Origin: Pantoea alhagi
Lineage (GTDB): Bacteria > Pseudomonadota > Gammaproteobacteria > Enterobacterales > Enterobacteriaceae
Direction of reading: 5' to 3'
Length of the DNA: 64,000 nt
Assembly (NCBI RefSeq): GCF_002101395.1
Contig: NZ_CP019706.1
Coordinates: 1,054,001 to 1,118,000 of the forward strand
The position numbers and the translations under genes are program-made. The notes below the pieces were generated by a model, which did no database searches, was not told the DNA's origin, and worked only from the letters and a program-made list of their open reading frames with translations. Shown here piece by piece: positions 25,328 to 33,704 of the stretch (the first letter of the stretch is position 1; every line of letters begins with the position of its first letter).

Positions 25328-26161
25328 TTATTCCTTCGCTGAACGTGTCGCTTCAACGACGCGCATTGCTTCTACCGTCTCTTTAACATCGTGCGCGCGT
25401 ATAATCTGCGCACCCTGCATCGCAGCAATCACCGCACAAGCCAGGCTACCAGTTAAACGCTGAGAAGGTCCTACGTTTAGCAGTTGCCCAATCATTGATT
25501 TACGCGACATTCCCACCAGTAGCGGCAGGCCAAAATCATGGAAATCGGCCAGATGCGCCAGAAGCTGATAATTGTGGCTGAGATTCTTACCGAATCCGAA
25601 GCCCGGGTCGAGTAGCAACTGCGATTTTTTGATGCCTGCGGCTTCACAGCGGGCAATATGATGAACAAAAAAGTCGTTCACTTCTTGCAGCAGGTTTGTG
25701 TAGTGCGGCGCGGCCTGCATGGTGTCTGGCTCTCCCTGCATATGCATCAGACACACCGGTAAGCCAGTCTCTGCCGCAGCCTCAAGCGCGCCGGGCAGCC
25801 GTAACGAGCGGACATCATTTATAATGTGAGCGCCCACTCGCGCTGATTCACGAATAACTTCAGGCTTTGAGGTATCAACGGAAATCCATACTTCAAACCG
25901 TTGCGCAATTGCCTCGACCACCGGAATAACGCGCTCCAGCTCCTCGTCCGTGGTTACCGCATCCGCCCCAGGGCGGGTTGATTCACCGCCGACATCAATA
26001 ATGGTCGCACCTGCGTTCACCATCTCATTGGCATGCGTTAGCGCCGCTACCAGTGAATTATGCTGACCACCATCGGAGAAAGAATCAGGAGTCACGTTAA
26101 GAATGCCCATAACATGGGGATGAGACAGATCCAGTAGGGAATCCCTTGCGTACAACTTCAT
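25328..26161 (-). CDS. folP: Dihydropteroate synthase
   Basis: FolP joins para-aminobenzoate to 6-hydroxymethyl-7,8-dihydropterin diphosphate in folate synthesis and is the sulfonamide target. The pterin-binding signatures MGILNVTPDSFSDGG (about 18-32) and IIDVGGESTRPGA (about 55-67) are present, with LLDPGFGFGKN and the C-terminal RAHDV motif. The ATG at 26161 is chosen because AAGGAG lies six bases upstream; the longer open frame would run into ftsH. It has 277 residues. A terminator hairpin separates it from ftsH. Confidence 0.97.
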   Translation of the reverse strand: MKLYARDSLLDLSHPHVMGILNVTPDSFSDGGQHNSLVAALTHANEMVNAGATIIDVGGESTRPGADAVTTDEELERVIPVVEAIAQRFEVWISVDTSKPEVIRESARVGAHIINDVRSLRLPGALEAAAETGLPVCLMHMQGEPDTMQAAPHYTNLLQEVNDFFVHHIARCEAAGIKKSQLLLDPGFGFGKNLSHNYQLLAHLADFHDFGLPLLVGMSRKSMIGQLLNVGPSQRLTGSLACAVIAAMQGAQIIRAHDVKETVEAMRVVEATRSAKE

Positions 26162-26199
26162 CTTTTTCTCCTTAGGATATTTGGTCATGTAATAGATGT

Positions 26200-26226
26200 A
26201 AAAAACCCCGGACCAGCCGGGGTTTT
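26200..26226. terminator. Terminator between ftsH and folP
   Basis: AACCCCGG and CCGGGGTT form a stem with flanking A and T runs 18 bases after the ftsH stop. It lies directly upstream of the folP ribosome site, so it could act as an attenuator for folP-glmM. Confidence 0.85.
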
Positions 26227-26243
26227 TAATGGTCTGAAGGCGT

Positions 26244-28178
26244 TTATTTATTAAACTGCTCAGACATTGTGTTACCTGGGTTCGGCGTGCGCGGCTCATC
26301 AACCGGACGCGGCGCTTTTGGCGAACCGTCATTGTCCGAATGGTTAGAGTTGGAGGTTGCATCTTCCCAACCCGCTGGCGGACGCACTTCACGGCGAGCC
26401 ATCAAATCGTCGATTTGCGGCGCATCGATGGTTTCATATTTCATCAGCGCATCTTTCATTGAGTGCAGGATATCCATGTTCTCGTTGAGGATGCGACGTG
26501 CACGTTCGTAGTTATTATCAATCAGCAGTTTCACTTCCTGATCGATCAAACGCGCCGTTTCATCAGACATATGTTTCGCTTTAGCCACTGAGCGACCAAG
26601 GAAAACTTCGCCCTCTTCTTCCGCATACAGCAACGGACCCAGTTTTTCCGAGAAGCCCCACTGCGTCACCATGTTACGCGCCAGGTTTGTCGCGACTTTG
26701 ATGTCGTTAGACGCACCGGTAGAAACATGTTCCGGACCGTAGATGATCTCTTCAGCCAGGCGGCCGCCGTACAGGGTTGAAATCTGGCTTTCCAGTTTCT
26801 GACGGCTGGCGCTAATCGCATCGCCTTCCGGCAGGAAGAAAGTTACCCCAAGCGCACGTCCACGCGGAATAATCGTTACCTTGTGCACCGGATCATGTTC
26901 CGGCACCAGACGACCAATAATGGCATGGCCCGCTTCGTGATAGGCGGTAGACTCTTTTTGCGCTTCCGTCATTACCATAGAGCGACGTTCCGCACCCATC
27001 ATAATTTTGTCTTTCGCTTTTTCGAACTCCACCATCGACACAACGCGCTTGTTACCACGAGCGGCAAACAGAGCGGCCTCGTTCACCAGGTTAGCCAGAT
27101 CGGCACCGGAGAAGCCAGGCGTACCACGTGCAATAATCGCAGCATCAACATCGGTTGCCAGCGGCACGCGACGCATATGTACTTTCAGAATTTGCTCACG
27201 ACCACGCACGTCTGGCAGACCAACAACAACCTGACGGTCGAAGCGGCCCGGACGCAACAGTGCCGGGTCCAGTACATCAGGACGGTTGGTTGCGGCAATC
27301 ACGATGATGCCTTCATTGCCTTCGAAGCCATCCATTTCTACCAGCATCTGGTTAAGCGTCTGCTCACGTTCATCGTGACCGCCGCCTAAGCCAGCGCCAC
27401 GCTGACGGCCTACCGCATCGATCTCATCGATAAAGATGATGCACGGTGCTGCTTTTTTCGCCTGCTCAAACATGTCGCGCACACGAGAAGCACCCACACC
27501 CACAAACATCTCTACGAAGTCAGAACCGGAGATAGTGAAGAACGGCACTTTAGCTTCACCGGCGATCGCTTTCGCCAGCAGCGTTTTACCGGTACCCGGC
27601 GGGCCGACCATCAGTACGCCTTTCGGAATTTTACCGCCCAGTTTCTGGAAGCGGCTGGGTTCGCGCAGGTATTCTACCAGCTCGCCCACTTCTTCTTTTG
27701 CTTCATCACAGCCTGCAACATCAGCAAAAGTGGTTTTGATCTGATCTTCCGTCAGCATGCGGGCTTTGCTTTTACCAAAGGACATCGCGCCTTTGCCACC
27801 CCCGCCCTGCATCTGGCGCATAAAGAAGATCCAGACACCAATCAGCAGCAGCATCGGGAACCAGGAGATGAAGATGGAAGCCAGCAGGCTTGGCTCTTCC
27901 GGTGGTTCACCGACAACTTTTACATTTTTAGTCAACAGGTTATCGAGTAACTTGGGATCGTTGACGGGAATGTAGGTCGTATATCGATTACTGTCTTTTT
28001 TGGTAACGTTGATTTCACGCCCGTTAATACGTGCCTCGCGGACCTGATCCTGGTTCACTTCCGACAGGAAGGTTGAATAATCAACCCTACGGCCATTCGA
28101 CTCGCTGGGCCCAAAGCTCTGGAAAACAGACATCAGCACAACTGCGATGACCAACCAGAGAATCAGGTTTTTCGCCAT
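26244..28178 (-). CDS. ftsH: ATP-dependent zinc metalloprotease FtsH
   Basis: FtsH is the membrane-anchored AAA+ protease that degrades LpxC, sigma-32 and unassembled membrane proteins. It has two N-terminal transmembrane segments (about 5-24 and 98-120) around a periplasmic domain, Walker A GPPGTGKT near 192, Walker B IIFIDEIDAVG, the SRH region and the zinc motif HEAGH near 414-418. ATG at 28178 gives 644 residues as in E. coli. A TTG three codons upstream (28187) has the better-spaced AGAGG, so a 647-residue form is possible. The C-terminus reads MSEQFNK. It lies downstream of rlmE. Confidence 0.97.
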   Translation of the reverse strand: MAKNLILWLVIAVVLMSVFQSFGPSESNGRRVDYSTFLSEVNQDQVREARINGREINVTKKDSNRYTTYIPVNDPKLLDNLLTKNVKVVGEPPEEPSLLASIFISWFPMLLLIGVWIFFMRQMQGGGGKGAMSFGKSKARMLTEDQIKTTFADVAGCDEAKEEVGELVEYLREPSRFQKLGGKIPKGVLMVGPPGTGKTLLAKAIAGEAKVPFFTISGSDFVEMFVGVGASRVRDMFEQAKKAAPCIIFIDEIDAVGRQRGAGLGGGHDEREQTLNQMLVEMDGFEGNEGIIVIAATNRPDVLDPALLRPGRFDRQVVVGLPDVRGREQILKVHMRRVPLATDVDAAIIARGTPGFSGADLANLVNEAALFAARGNKRVVSMVEFEKAKDKIMMGAERRSMVMTEAQKESTAYHEAGHAIIGRLVPEHDPVHKVTIIPRGRALGVTFFLPEGDAISASRQKLESQISTLYGGRLAEEIIYGPEHVSTGASNDIKVATNLARNMVTQWGFSEKLGPLLYAEEEGEVFLGRSVAKAKHMSDETARLIDQEVKLLIDNNYERARRILNENMDILHSMKDALMKYETIDAPQIDDLMARREVRPPAGWEDATSNSNHSDNDGSPKAPRPVDEPRTPNPGNTMSEQFNK

Positions 28179-28349
28179 GTCACTCAAGGGATTAACCTCT
28201 TATTACAACTGTGTTAACAGACAGCGTAGGGTACTATATATCCACCATACTTGGAATCGCTGCGGTGTGACTGCGTTCGCTAACCCAAACCACTTACTGC
28301 GTAAGCTCCTTGGGACGTGCATGCCTTGCCGCGGCTCCAGTTATTTTGG

Positions 28350-28979
28350 CTATAGTTTGCGCCCTGTCGCTACAATGTACACTTCGCGTGAACGTGAACG
28401 CGAAGCGTCCGGCTTACGAATTTTCACTTTCGTAAACAGGGAGCGAATTTCCCGCAGGTATTCATCGAAGCCATCTCCCTGAAATACTTTCACTACAAAA
28501 CTGCCACCAGGTGCCAGTACATCGCGACACATTTCCAGTGCCAGCTCCACTAAATACATCGACCGGGGAATATCAACGGCTGGAGTGCCGCTCATATTGG
28601 GCGCCATATCGGACATGACAACCTGGACTTTCTCTTCGCCGACGCGTTCCAGTAGTGCTTTCACTACGGATTCTTCACGAAAATCGCCCTGAAGGAAATC
28701 GACACCAACGATAGGATCCATCGGTAAAAGATCACAAGCGATAATACGTCCTTTTGAGCCAATCTGGGTCGCAACGTATTGAGACCAACCGCCAGGCGCT
28801 GCACCAAGATCGACCACGGTCATCCCGGGCTTAAACAGCTTATCGCCCTGCTGTATTTCATCAAGTTTAAACCAGGCGCGCGAACGCAACCCCTTTTTCT
28901 GTGCCTGTTGCACATATTTATCGCTAAAGTGTTCCTGAAGCCAGCGGCTGGAACTGGCTGAACGCTTTTTACCTGTCAT
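28350..28979 (-). CDS. rlmE: 23S rRNA (uridine-2'-O) methyltransferase RlmE (RrmJ/FtsJ)
   Basis: RlmE is a heat-shock methyltransferase that 2'-O-methylates U2552 in the A loop of 23S rRNA on the 50S subunit. The SAM-binding motif VVDLGAAPGGWSQYV (about 55-69), the catalytic Asp in VMSDMAPNMSG and the Lys in GGSFVVKVFQGDG are present. Its 209 residues equal E. coli. It is divergent from yhbY and upstream of ftsH, with 171 bases between them. Confidence 0.97.
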   Translation of the reverse strand: MTGKKRSASSSRWLQEHFSDKYVQQAQKKGLRSRAWFKLDEIQQGDKLFKPGMTVVDLGAAPGGWSQYVATQIGSKGRIIACDLLPMDPIVGVDFLQGDFREESVVKALLERVGEEKVQVVMSDMAPNMSGTPAVDIPRSMYLVELALEMCRDVLAPGGSFVVKVFQGDGFDEYLREIRSLFTKVKIRKPDASRSRSREVYIVATGRKL

Positions 28980-29104
28980 ACTTTTTCCAACTATTCTTCA
29001 TCGTAGCGATAAATAACCAAACATAGTGATGTCCTGTTTGGTGATATACCAGAGATGGCGGTAGAATGTACCGTTTTCAATCCCAATGTAAGTAAAAATA
29101 TACG

Positions 29105-29398
29105 ATGAATCTGAGTACCAAACAAAAACAGCACCTGAAAGGTCTGGCCCATCCGCTGAAACCCGTTGTTATGCTGGGTAACCACGGCCTGACCGAAGGC
29201 GTGCTGGCCGAAATCGAACAGGCGCTTGCGCATCACGAACTGATTAAGGTGAAGATCGCTACCGAAGATCGGGAAACGAAAAACCTGATGGTAGAAGCCA
29301 TTGTTCGTGAAACGGGGGCCTGTAACGTGCAGGTTATCGGCAAGACGCTGGTGCTGTACCGTCCGTCAGAAGAACGCAAAATCTCCCTGCCGCGCTAA
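29105..29398 (+). CDS. yhbY: CRM-domain ribosome assembly factor YhbY
   Basis: YhbY is a single CRM (YhbY) RNA-binding domain that associates with pre-50S particles. The GxxG loop is GNHG at residues 25-28, following LAHPLKPVVML. It has 97 residues, equal to E. coli. It is divergent from rlmE and followed by a palindromic repeat-like element and a bidirectional terminator. Confidence 0.96.
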   Translation: MNLSTKQKQHLKGLAHPLKPVVMLGNHGLTEGVLAEIEQALAHHELIKVKIATEDRETKNLMVEAIVRETGACNVQVIGKTLVLYRPSEERKISLPR

Positions 29399-29410
29399 CC
29401 GGGCAAGCTG

Positions 29411-29529
29411 ATTATACGCTAAATAATTCGGGTTGCGTGAAAGCAGCAACGCAGCAAATCCTGGAAGCTTACTGAGTAAGTGAGCAAGGAAAGCCAATGC
29501 ACATGCAGCCTGAAATATAACGATTATAG
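29411..29529. repeat. Palindromic intergenic repeat-like element (about 119 bp)
   Basis: The two ends form imperfect inverted repeats: the left arm reads AAATAATTCGGGTTGCGTG, and the reverse complement of the right arm reads TTATATTTCAGGCTGCATG. A small hairpin (CTTACTGAGTAAG) sits inside. From memory, similar elements with AATTCGAGTTGCAG ends and an internal AGCTTAC...GTAAGTGA are scattered in intergenic regions of many Enterobacterales. Only one copy is in this window, and I cannot name the family. Confidence 0.55.
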
Positions 29530-29565
29530 TCAGCCGGAAGAAGTTGCCATGCTCCTGCTCAGGAT

Positions 29566-29590
29566 AAAAGGCCGCAACGCGGCCTTTTTC
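29566..29590. terminator. Bidirectional terminator between yhbY and greA
   Basis: AAAAGGCCGC and GCGGCCTTTT form a perfect stem around a short AA loop, with A and T runs on either side. It can serve both convergent genes. Confidence 0.9.
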
Positions 29591-29623
29591 CTTTCTTTAC
29601 AATTATGTGATGCGTCAGAGCGA

Positions 29624-30100
29624 TTAAAGATATTCTACTTTCAGAATTTCATACTCGACGTCACCGCCGGGCGTTTTAATCACCACTACATCATCCACTT
29701 CTTTACCAATCAACCCGCGCGCCATCGGCGAGTTTACGGAAATCAGGTTCTGCTTAAAGTCCGCCTCATCATCACCAACGATACGATAGGTTGACTCTTC
29801 ATCAGTATCGATATTCAGCACGGTTACCGTCGCGCCAAAAATCACCCGGCCATTGTTAGCGATTTTAGTAACATCGATCACCTGCGCATTAGACAGCTTG
29901 GCTTCGATCTCCTGAATACGCCCTTCACAAAAGCCTTGTTCTTCACGCGCGGCATGATACTCGGCATTCTCTTTCAGATCGCCATGTTCACGCGCTTCCG
30001 CTATTGAGGCAATAATACGGGGGCGTCTGACGGTCTTCAGCTCTTCGAGTTCTTCACGCAGCTTCTCCGCGCCCCTTAACGTCATCGGAATCTGATTCAT
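29624..30100 (-). CDS. greA: Transcript cleavage factor GreA
   Basis: GreA inserts its coiled coil into the RNA polymerase secondary channel and stimulates cleavage of backtracked RNA. The N-terminal coiled coil carries the acidic tip EAREHGDLKENAEYHAARE (about 38-56), followed by the FKBP-like domain. Its 158 residues equal E. coli. Its leader contains a terminator-like hairpin resembling the GraL arrangement. It is divergent from dacB. Confidence 0.98.
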   Translation of the reverse strand: MNQIPMTLRGAEKLREELEELKTVRRPRIIASIAEAREHGDLKENAEYHAAREEQGFCEGRIQEIEAKLSNAQVIDVTKIANNGRVIFGATVTVLNIDTDEESTYRIVGDDEADFKQNLISVNSPMARGLIGKEVDDVVVIKTPGGDVEYEILKVEYL

Positions 30101-30189
30101 TTTAATACCTCGTCATCGGTCCTGTTTGCTTGTTGTCGTCCTGACCAGTGGGTCGTCGGCCTGACGCGTTGTGCAACGCTACCGGCTGA

Positions 30190-30234
30190 TTCGCAAACAA
30201 AAGAAACCTGACCCGGAGCAGGCTCCAGGTCAGG
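30190..30234 (-). terminator. Terminator-like hairpin in the greA leader (GraL-type)
   Basis: On the minus strand CCTGACC...GGTCAGG encloses an inner GGAG/CTCC stem (30207-30234) and is followed by TTTCTTTTGTTTG. It lies about 110 bases upstream of the greA ATG, in the direction of greA. In E. coli the greA leader yields the small RNA GraL by early termination; this hairpin would be its counterpart. The structure is seen; the identity is inferred. Confidence 0.5.
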
Positions 30235-30350
30235 ATTCAGGTTTGCATTTTGATACGTATTTTAACCCAGAGTTCCCTATGGGTCATCGTTTACTTTCTA
30301 CTACGATGCACCGTAGTATGACGGCTTCACCCGTCAGTTACCGCGAGATT

Positions 30351-31784
30351 ATGCGATTTTCACGACTTGTTACCGGACTAACCTGTGCGTTTATGCTGCA
30401 AGCTCAGGCAGCACCCGTGGAAGAATACACACAATATTTACCGGATGGCGCAAACCTGGCGCTGATGGCACAAAAAGTGGGTTCATCAACGCCGCTGGTC
30501 GATTATCACAGTAAACAAATGGCTTTGCCAGCCAGCACCATGAAAGTAGTGACGGCGCTCGCAGCGCTGCTGGAATTGGGTCCAGACTTCCGCTTTCGCA
30601 CCACGCTGGAAACGCAGGGCAAAGTGGATAATGGCACCCTGCAGGGCGATCTGATTGCCCGCTTTGGCGGCGATCCTACGCTTTCACGCCAGGATTTACG
30701 TAATATGGTTACCGCTCTGACCAAACAGGGCATTACCCATATTCAGGGCAATTTGGTGATCGATACCTCGGTCTTCGCCAGTCACGATAAAGCGCCAGGC
30801 TGGCCATGGAACGATAATACTCAGTGCTTTAGCGCGCCACCTGCCGCTGCTATTGTGGATAAAAACTGTTTTTCCGTGTCGTTGTACAGCGCCGATCGTC
30901 CCGACGATAACGCCTTTATTCGCGTAGCGTCTTATTATCCGGTTACCATGTTCAGTCAGGTACGTACGTTAGCGAAAGGGTCGCCCGATGCGCCTTACTG
31001 CGAACTGGATGTCGTACCGGGCGAGCTGAACCGCTTTACAATCACCGGCTGTATGACGCAGCGCAGCGAACCTTTGCCGCTGGCCTTTGCTATTCAGGAT
31101 GGCGCCGCCTGGTCCGGAGCCATTTTAAAAGCCATGCTGCAGGATGCCGGTATTGATTACACCGGACATCTGGTGCGCCAAACGCGCGTCACCGAGCCAG
31201 GCACTCTCCTGGCGGAGACCCAGTCCGCGCCGCTGCGTGATTTGCTGAAAGTGATGCTGAAAAAATCGGACAATATGATCGCCGATACGGTTTTCCGCAC
31301 CATCGGGCGTCACTATTTCAACGTCCCTGGCACCTGGCGTGCGGGTTCAGATGCGGTGCGCCGTGTTCTGCGCCAAAAGGCGAATATCGATCTTGGCAAC
31401 AGCATCCAGGTCGATGGATCCGGGCTATCGCGTCACGATCTGATCTCTCCGGCAACCATGATGCAGGTGCTGCAATATATTGCTCAGAACGATCAGCAGT
31501 TGAACTTTATCTCTATGCTGCCGCTGGCGGGCTACGATGGCACGTTGCGCTATCGCGGCGGTCTGCATGAAGCAGGCGTGGATGGCAAAGTTTCCGCCAA
31601 AACCGGTTCGCTGTCAGGGGTTTATAACCTGGCCGGTTTTATTACCACCGCCAGCGGTCAACGCGTGGCATTTGTCCAGTTCCTGTCCGGGTATGCCGTA
31701 CCGCCAGAGGACAAACGCATCCGCCGCGTGCCGCTGGTGCGCTTTGAAAGCCGGCTATACAAAGACATCTATCAGAATAACTGA
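30351..31784 (+). CDS. dacB: D-Ala-D-Ala carboxypeptidase/endopeptidase PBP4
   Basis: PBP4 is a periplasmic class C penicillin-binding protein that trims peptide stems and cuts cross-links. A signal peptide ends near AQA-APVEE (residue 20-21). The active-site motifs are SxxK (S62-TM-K65), SDN (in KKSDNMIAD) and KTGS (in SAKTGSLSG). The ATG at 30351 gives 477 residues, as in E. coli; the frame is open farther upstream but those residues are not signal-like. pmrA starts five bases after its stop, so dacB-pmrAB is probably one transcript. Confidence 0.96.
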   Translation: MRFSRLVTGLTCAFMLQAQAAPVEEYTQYLPDGANLALMAQKVGSSTPLVDYHSKQMALPASTMKVVTALAALLELGPDFRFRTTLETQGKVDNGTLQGDLIARFGGDPTLSRQDLRNMVTALTKQGITHIQGNLVIDTSVFASHDKAPGWPWNDNTQCFSAPPAAAIVDKNCFSVSLYSADRPDDNAFIRVASYYPVTMFSQVRTLAKGSPDAPYCELDVVPGELNRFTITGCMTQRSEPLPLAFAIQDGAAWSGAILKAMLQDAGIDYTGHLVRQTRVTEPGTLLAETQSAPLRDLLKVMLKKSDNMIADTVFRTIGRHYFNVPGTWRAGSDAVRRVLRQKANIDLGNSIQVDGSGLSRHDLISPATMMQVLQYIAQNDQQLNFISMLPLAGYDGTLRYRGGLHEAGVDGKVSAKTGSLSGVYNLAGFITTASGQRVAFVQFLSGYAVPPEDKRIRRVPLVRFESRLYKDIYQNN

Positions 31785-31789
31785 GGCGC

Positions 31790-32452
31790 ATGAAAATTCT
31801 CATTGTGGAAGATGATGTGCTATTGCAGGAAGGCATAGCCCTCGCGCTAAGCAGCGAGGGCTATGCCGTTGATTGCGCGGATAAAGCGGCACAGGCGGAT
31901 GCTCTGCTGCACAGTGGGGAGTACAGTTTAGCGGTGCTGGATCTTGGCCTGCCGGATGCGGATGGAACCGATTTGCTGCGCCGCTGGCGTCGAAAAAATA
32001 TCGACCTGCCGGTATTGATTCTCACAGCCCGCGATGCGCTGGAGGATCGGGTTGACGGACTGGATGCTGGCGCTGACGATTATCTGGTTAAGCCTTTTGC
32101 GCTGGCTGAATTAAAAGCGCGCGTACGGGCGCTCATCAGACGTTACCAGGGCCACAGTGACAATCAGATCCAGCATGGAGATCTGGCACTCAACCTCTCC
32201 TCTTTGCAGGTCTCGGTGGATAATCAGCCAATAGAGGTTACGCCTAAAGAGTTCGCTCTGCTTTCCAGGCTGCTGATGCGAATCGGTCAAACCGTGCATC
32301 GCGAGACATTACAGCAGGATATCTACAGCTGGCAGGACGATAACAGCTCGAATGCGCTGGAGGTTCATATCCATAATCTGCGCCGCAAGTTGGGTAAAGA
32401 TCGTATCAAAACGGTACGCGGCGTGGGATACCGGCTGGAAGAGCGTCAATGA
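31790..32452 (+). CDS. pmrA: Response regulator PmrA (BasR), OmpR family
   Basis: This OmpR-type regulator has the phospho-acceptor D51, the acidic pair E7-D8-D9 region, T79 and K101 in the receiver domain. A winged-helix DNA-binding domain ends in NALEVHIHNLRRKLGKDRIKTVRGVGYRLEE. The sequence resembles PmrA/BasR more than QseB or TctD, and it pairs with a PmrB-like sensor. In enterobacteria PmrA activates lipid A modification genes that confer polymyxin resistance. In E. coli the pair sits elsewhere (basRS); here it follows dacB by five bases. Confidence 0.88.
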   Translation: MKILIVEDDVLLQEGIALALSSEGYAVDCADKAAQADALLHSGEYSLAVLDLGLPDADGTDLLRRWRRKNIDLPVLILTARDALEDRVDGLDAGADDYLVKPFALAELKARVRALIRRYQGHSDNQIQHGDLALNLSSLQVSVDNQPIEVTPKEFALLSRLLMRIGQTVHRETLQQDIYSWQDDNSSNALEVHIHNLRRKLGKDRIKTVRGVGYRLEERQ

Positions 32453-33543
32453 ACAGTATGCGTCGGCGTTTGTTAATTATGCTGGCGCTTATTTTGCTGA
32501 CTTGTCAGCTAATGAGCGCCATTTGGTTATGGCATGAAAGCCGTGAACAGATCGGTTTCCTGGTAAACGAAACGCTGACGGCGAAATCACGTAATCAGCA
32601 TGTTGAAAACGAGATCCGTGAGGCGATAGCCTCTCTTCTGCTTCCGTCGTTAGTAATGGTCGGCTTTACGCTGATTCTCTCTTTCTGGGCGATCAGCTGG
32701 GTTATTCGTCCACTCAAGGCCTTACAAAACAGTCTGGCTGAGCGCTCCGCCGATAATCTCTCGCCGTTGCCTGTCTATTCGGAGATGGAAGAAATCGTGG
32801 CGGTAACCGGAGCAATGAATCAGCTGCTTGCCCGCCTTAATCAAACGCTTCAGCAAGAAAGGTTATTTACGGCCGACGCGGCCCATGAGTTACGCACGCC
32901 GCTGGCAGGGATGCGCCTGCACCTTGAGCTGATGGCGCAGCAGGAGATCAAGCAGGCGCCTATGCTGGTGGCGCGTATCGATCAGCTAATGCACGTTATC
33001 GAGCAACTGCTGATGCTGTCGCGTGCCGGGCAGGCGCTGGCCAGCGGTCATTATCAAACGCTGAGCTGGCAGCGGGATATTTTTCTTCCCTTGCAGGCTG
33101 AAATGAGTGAGTTACTGCAACAGCGACAGCAGACGCTGAAGTGGGCGCAACAGGATATGAAAGTGCAGGGTGATGCAGTTTTATTGCGCCTGATGGTGCG
33201 TAACTTACTGGAAAACGCTTCCCGCTATAGTCCGGAGCACTCACCCATTACGCTGCAGCTACAGGCGCAAGATAATGGCAGCCTGCTGACGATTCGTGAT
33301 GAAGGTCCCGGTATTGATGAAAAGAGCGCGGGAGAACTTACCCAGGCGTTTCATCGACGCGATCGGCGTTACGGCGGCAGCGGGCTGGGTTTAAATATTG
33401 TGCTGCGAGTTTTACAGCTCCACGGCGGGAAGATGCAGTTAAGCAATCGCCAGGATCGTTCAGGACTGGAAGCGCAATGCTGGTTGCCGGCTATCCTGAA
33501 TCAGGGCAGCGGACAAACCAGCACAAGCCAGTATTCAGGTTAA
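32449..33543 (+). CDS. pmrB: Sensor histidine kinase PmrB (BasS)
   Basis: The 364-residue kinase has two transmembrane segments (about 9-29 and 63-84) around a short periplasmic loop of about 33 residues. The loop carries two ExxE motifs (E30-S-R-E33 and E55-I-R-E58), like the Fe(III)-sensing loop of Salmonella PmrB. A HAMP linker follows, then the phosphorylated H146 in FTADAAHELRTPL and the ATPase motifs NLLENASRYS, DEGPGI and GGSGLGLNIV. Its start overlaps pmrA by four bases (ATGA). Ligand specificity is inferred. Confidence 0.88.
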   Translation: MNSMRRRLLIMLALILLTCQLMSAIWLWHESREQIGFLVNETLTAKSRNQHVENEIREAIASLLLPSLVMVGFTLILSFWAISWVIRPLKALQNSLAERSADNLSPLPVYSEMEEIVAVTGAMNQLLARLNQTLQQERLFTADAAHELRTPLAGMRLHLELMAQQEIKQAPMLVARIDQLMHVIEQLLMLSRAGQALASGHYQTLSWQRDIFLPLQAEMSELLQQRQQTLKWAQQDMKVQGDAVLLRLMVRNLLENASRYSPEHSPITLQLQAQDNGSLLTIRDEGPGIDEKSAGELTQAFHRRDRRYGGSGLGLNIVLRVLQLHGGKMQLSNRQDRSGLEAQCWLPAILNQGSGQTSTSQYSG

Positions 33544-33659
33544 TACCGGGCGCGCCAAACCGGTAACGTCCTTCAATCATTTGCACACTCCCTGCACGGC
33601 AACAGGGCTTATCAGTATGCTCTGCAGGTCAGGCGTACGGCCCGCTGCGATAAAACAGC

Positions 33660-33687
33660 AAAAAAAAGCCCGGCGATAAGCCGGGCT
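33660..33687 (-). terminator. Terminator of the obgE operon
   Basis: AGCCCGGC and GCCGGGCT pair around a five-base loop and are followed by eight T on the minus strand, 18 bases after the obgE stop. pmrB converges from the other side and may also use it. Confidence 0.88.
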
Positions 33688-33704
33688 GCAGTTATCAGGC
33701 ATGA

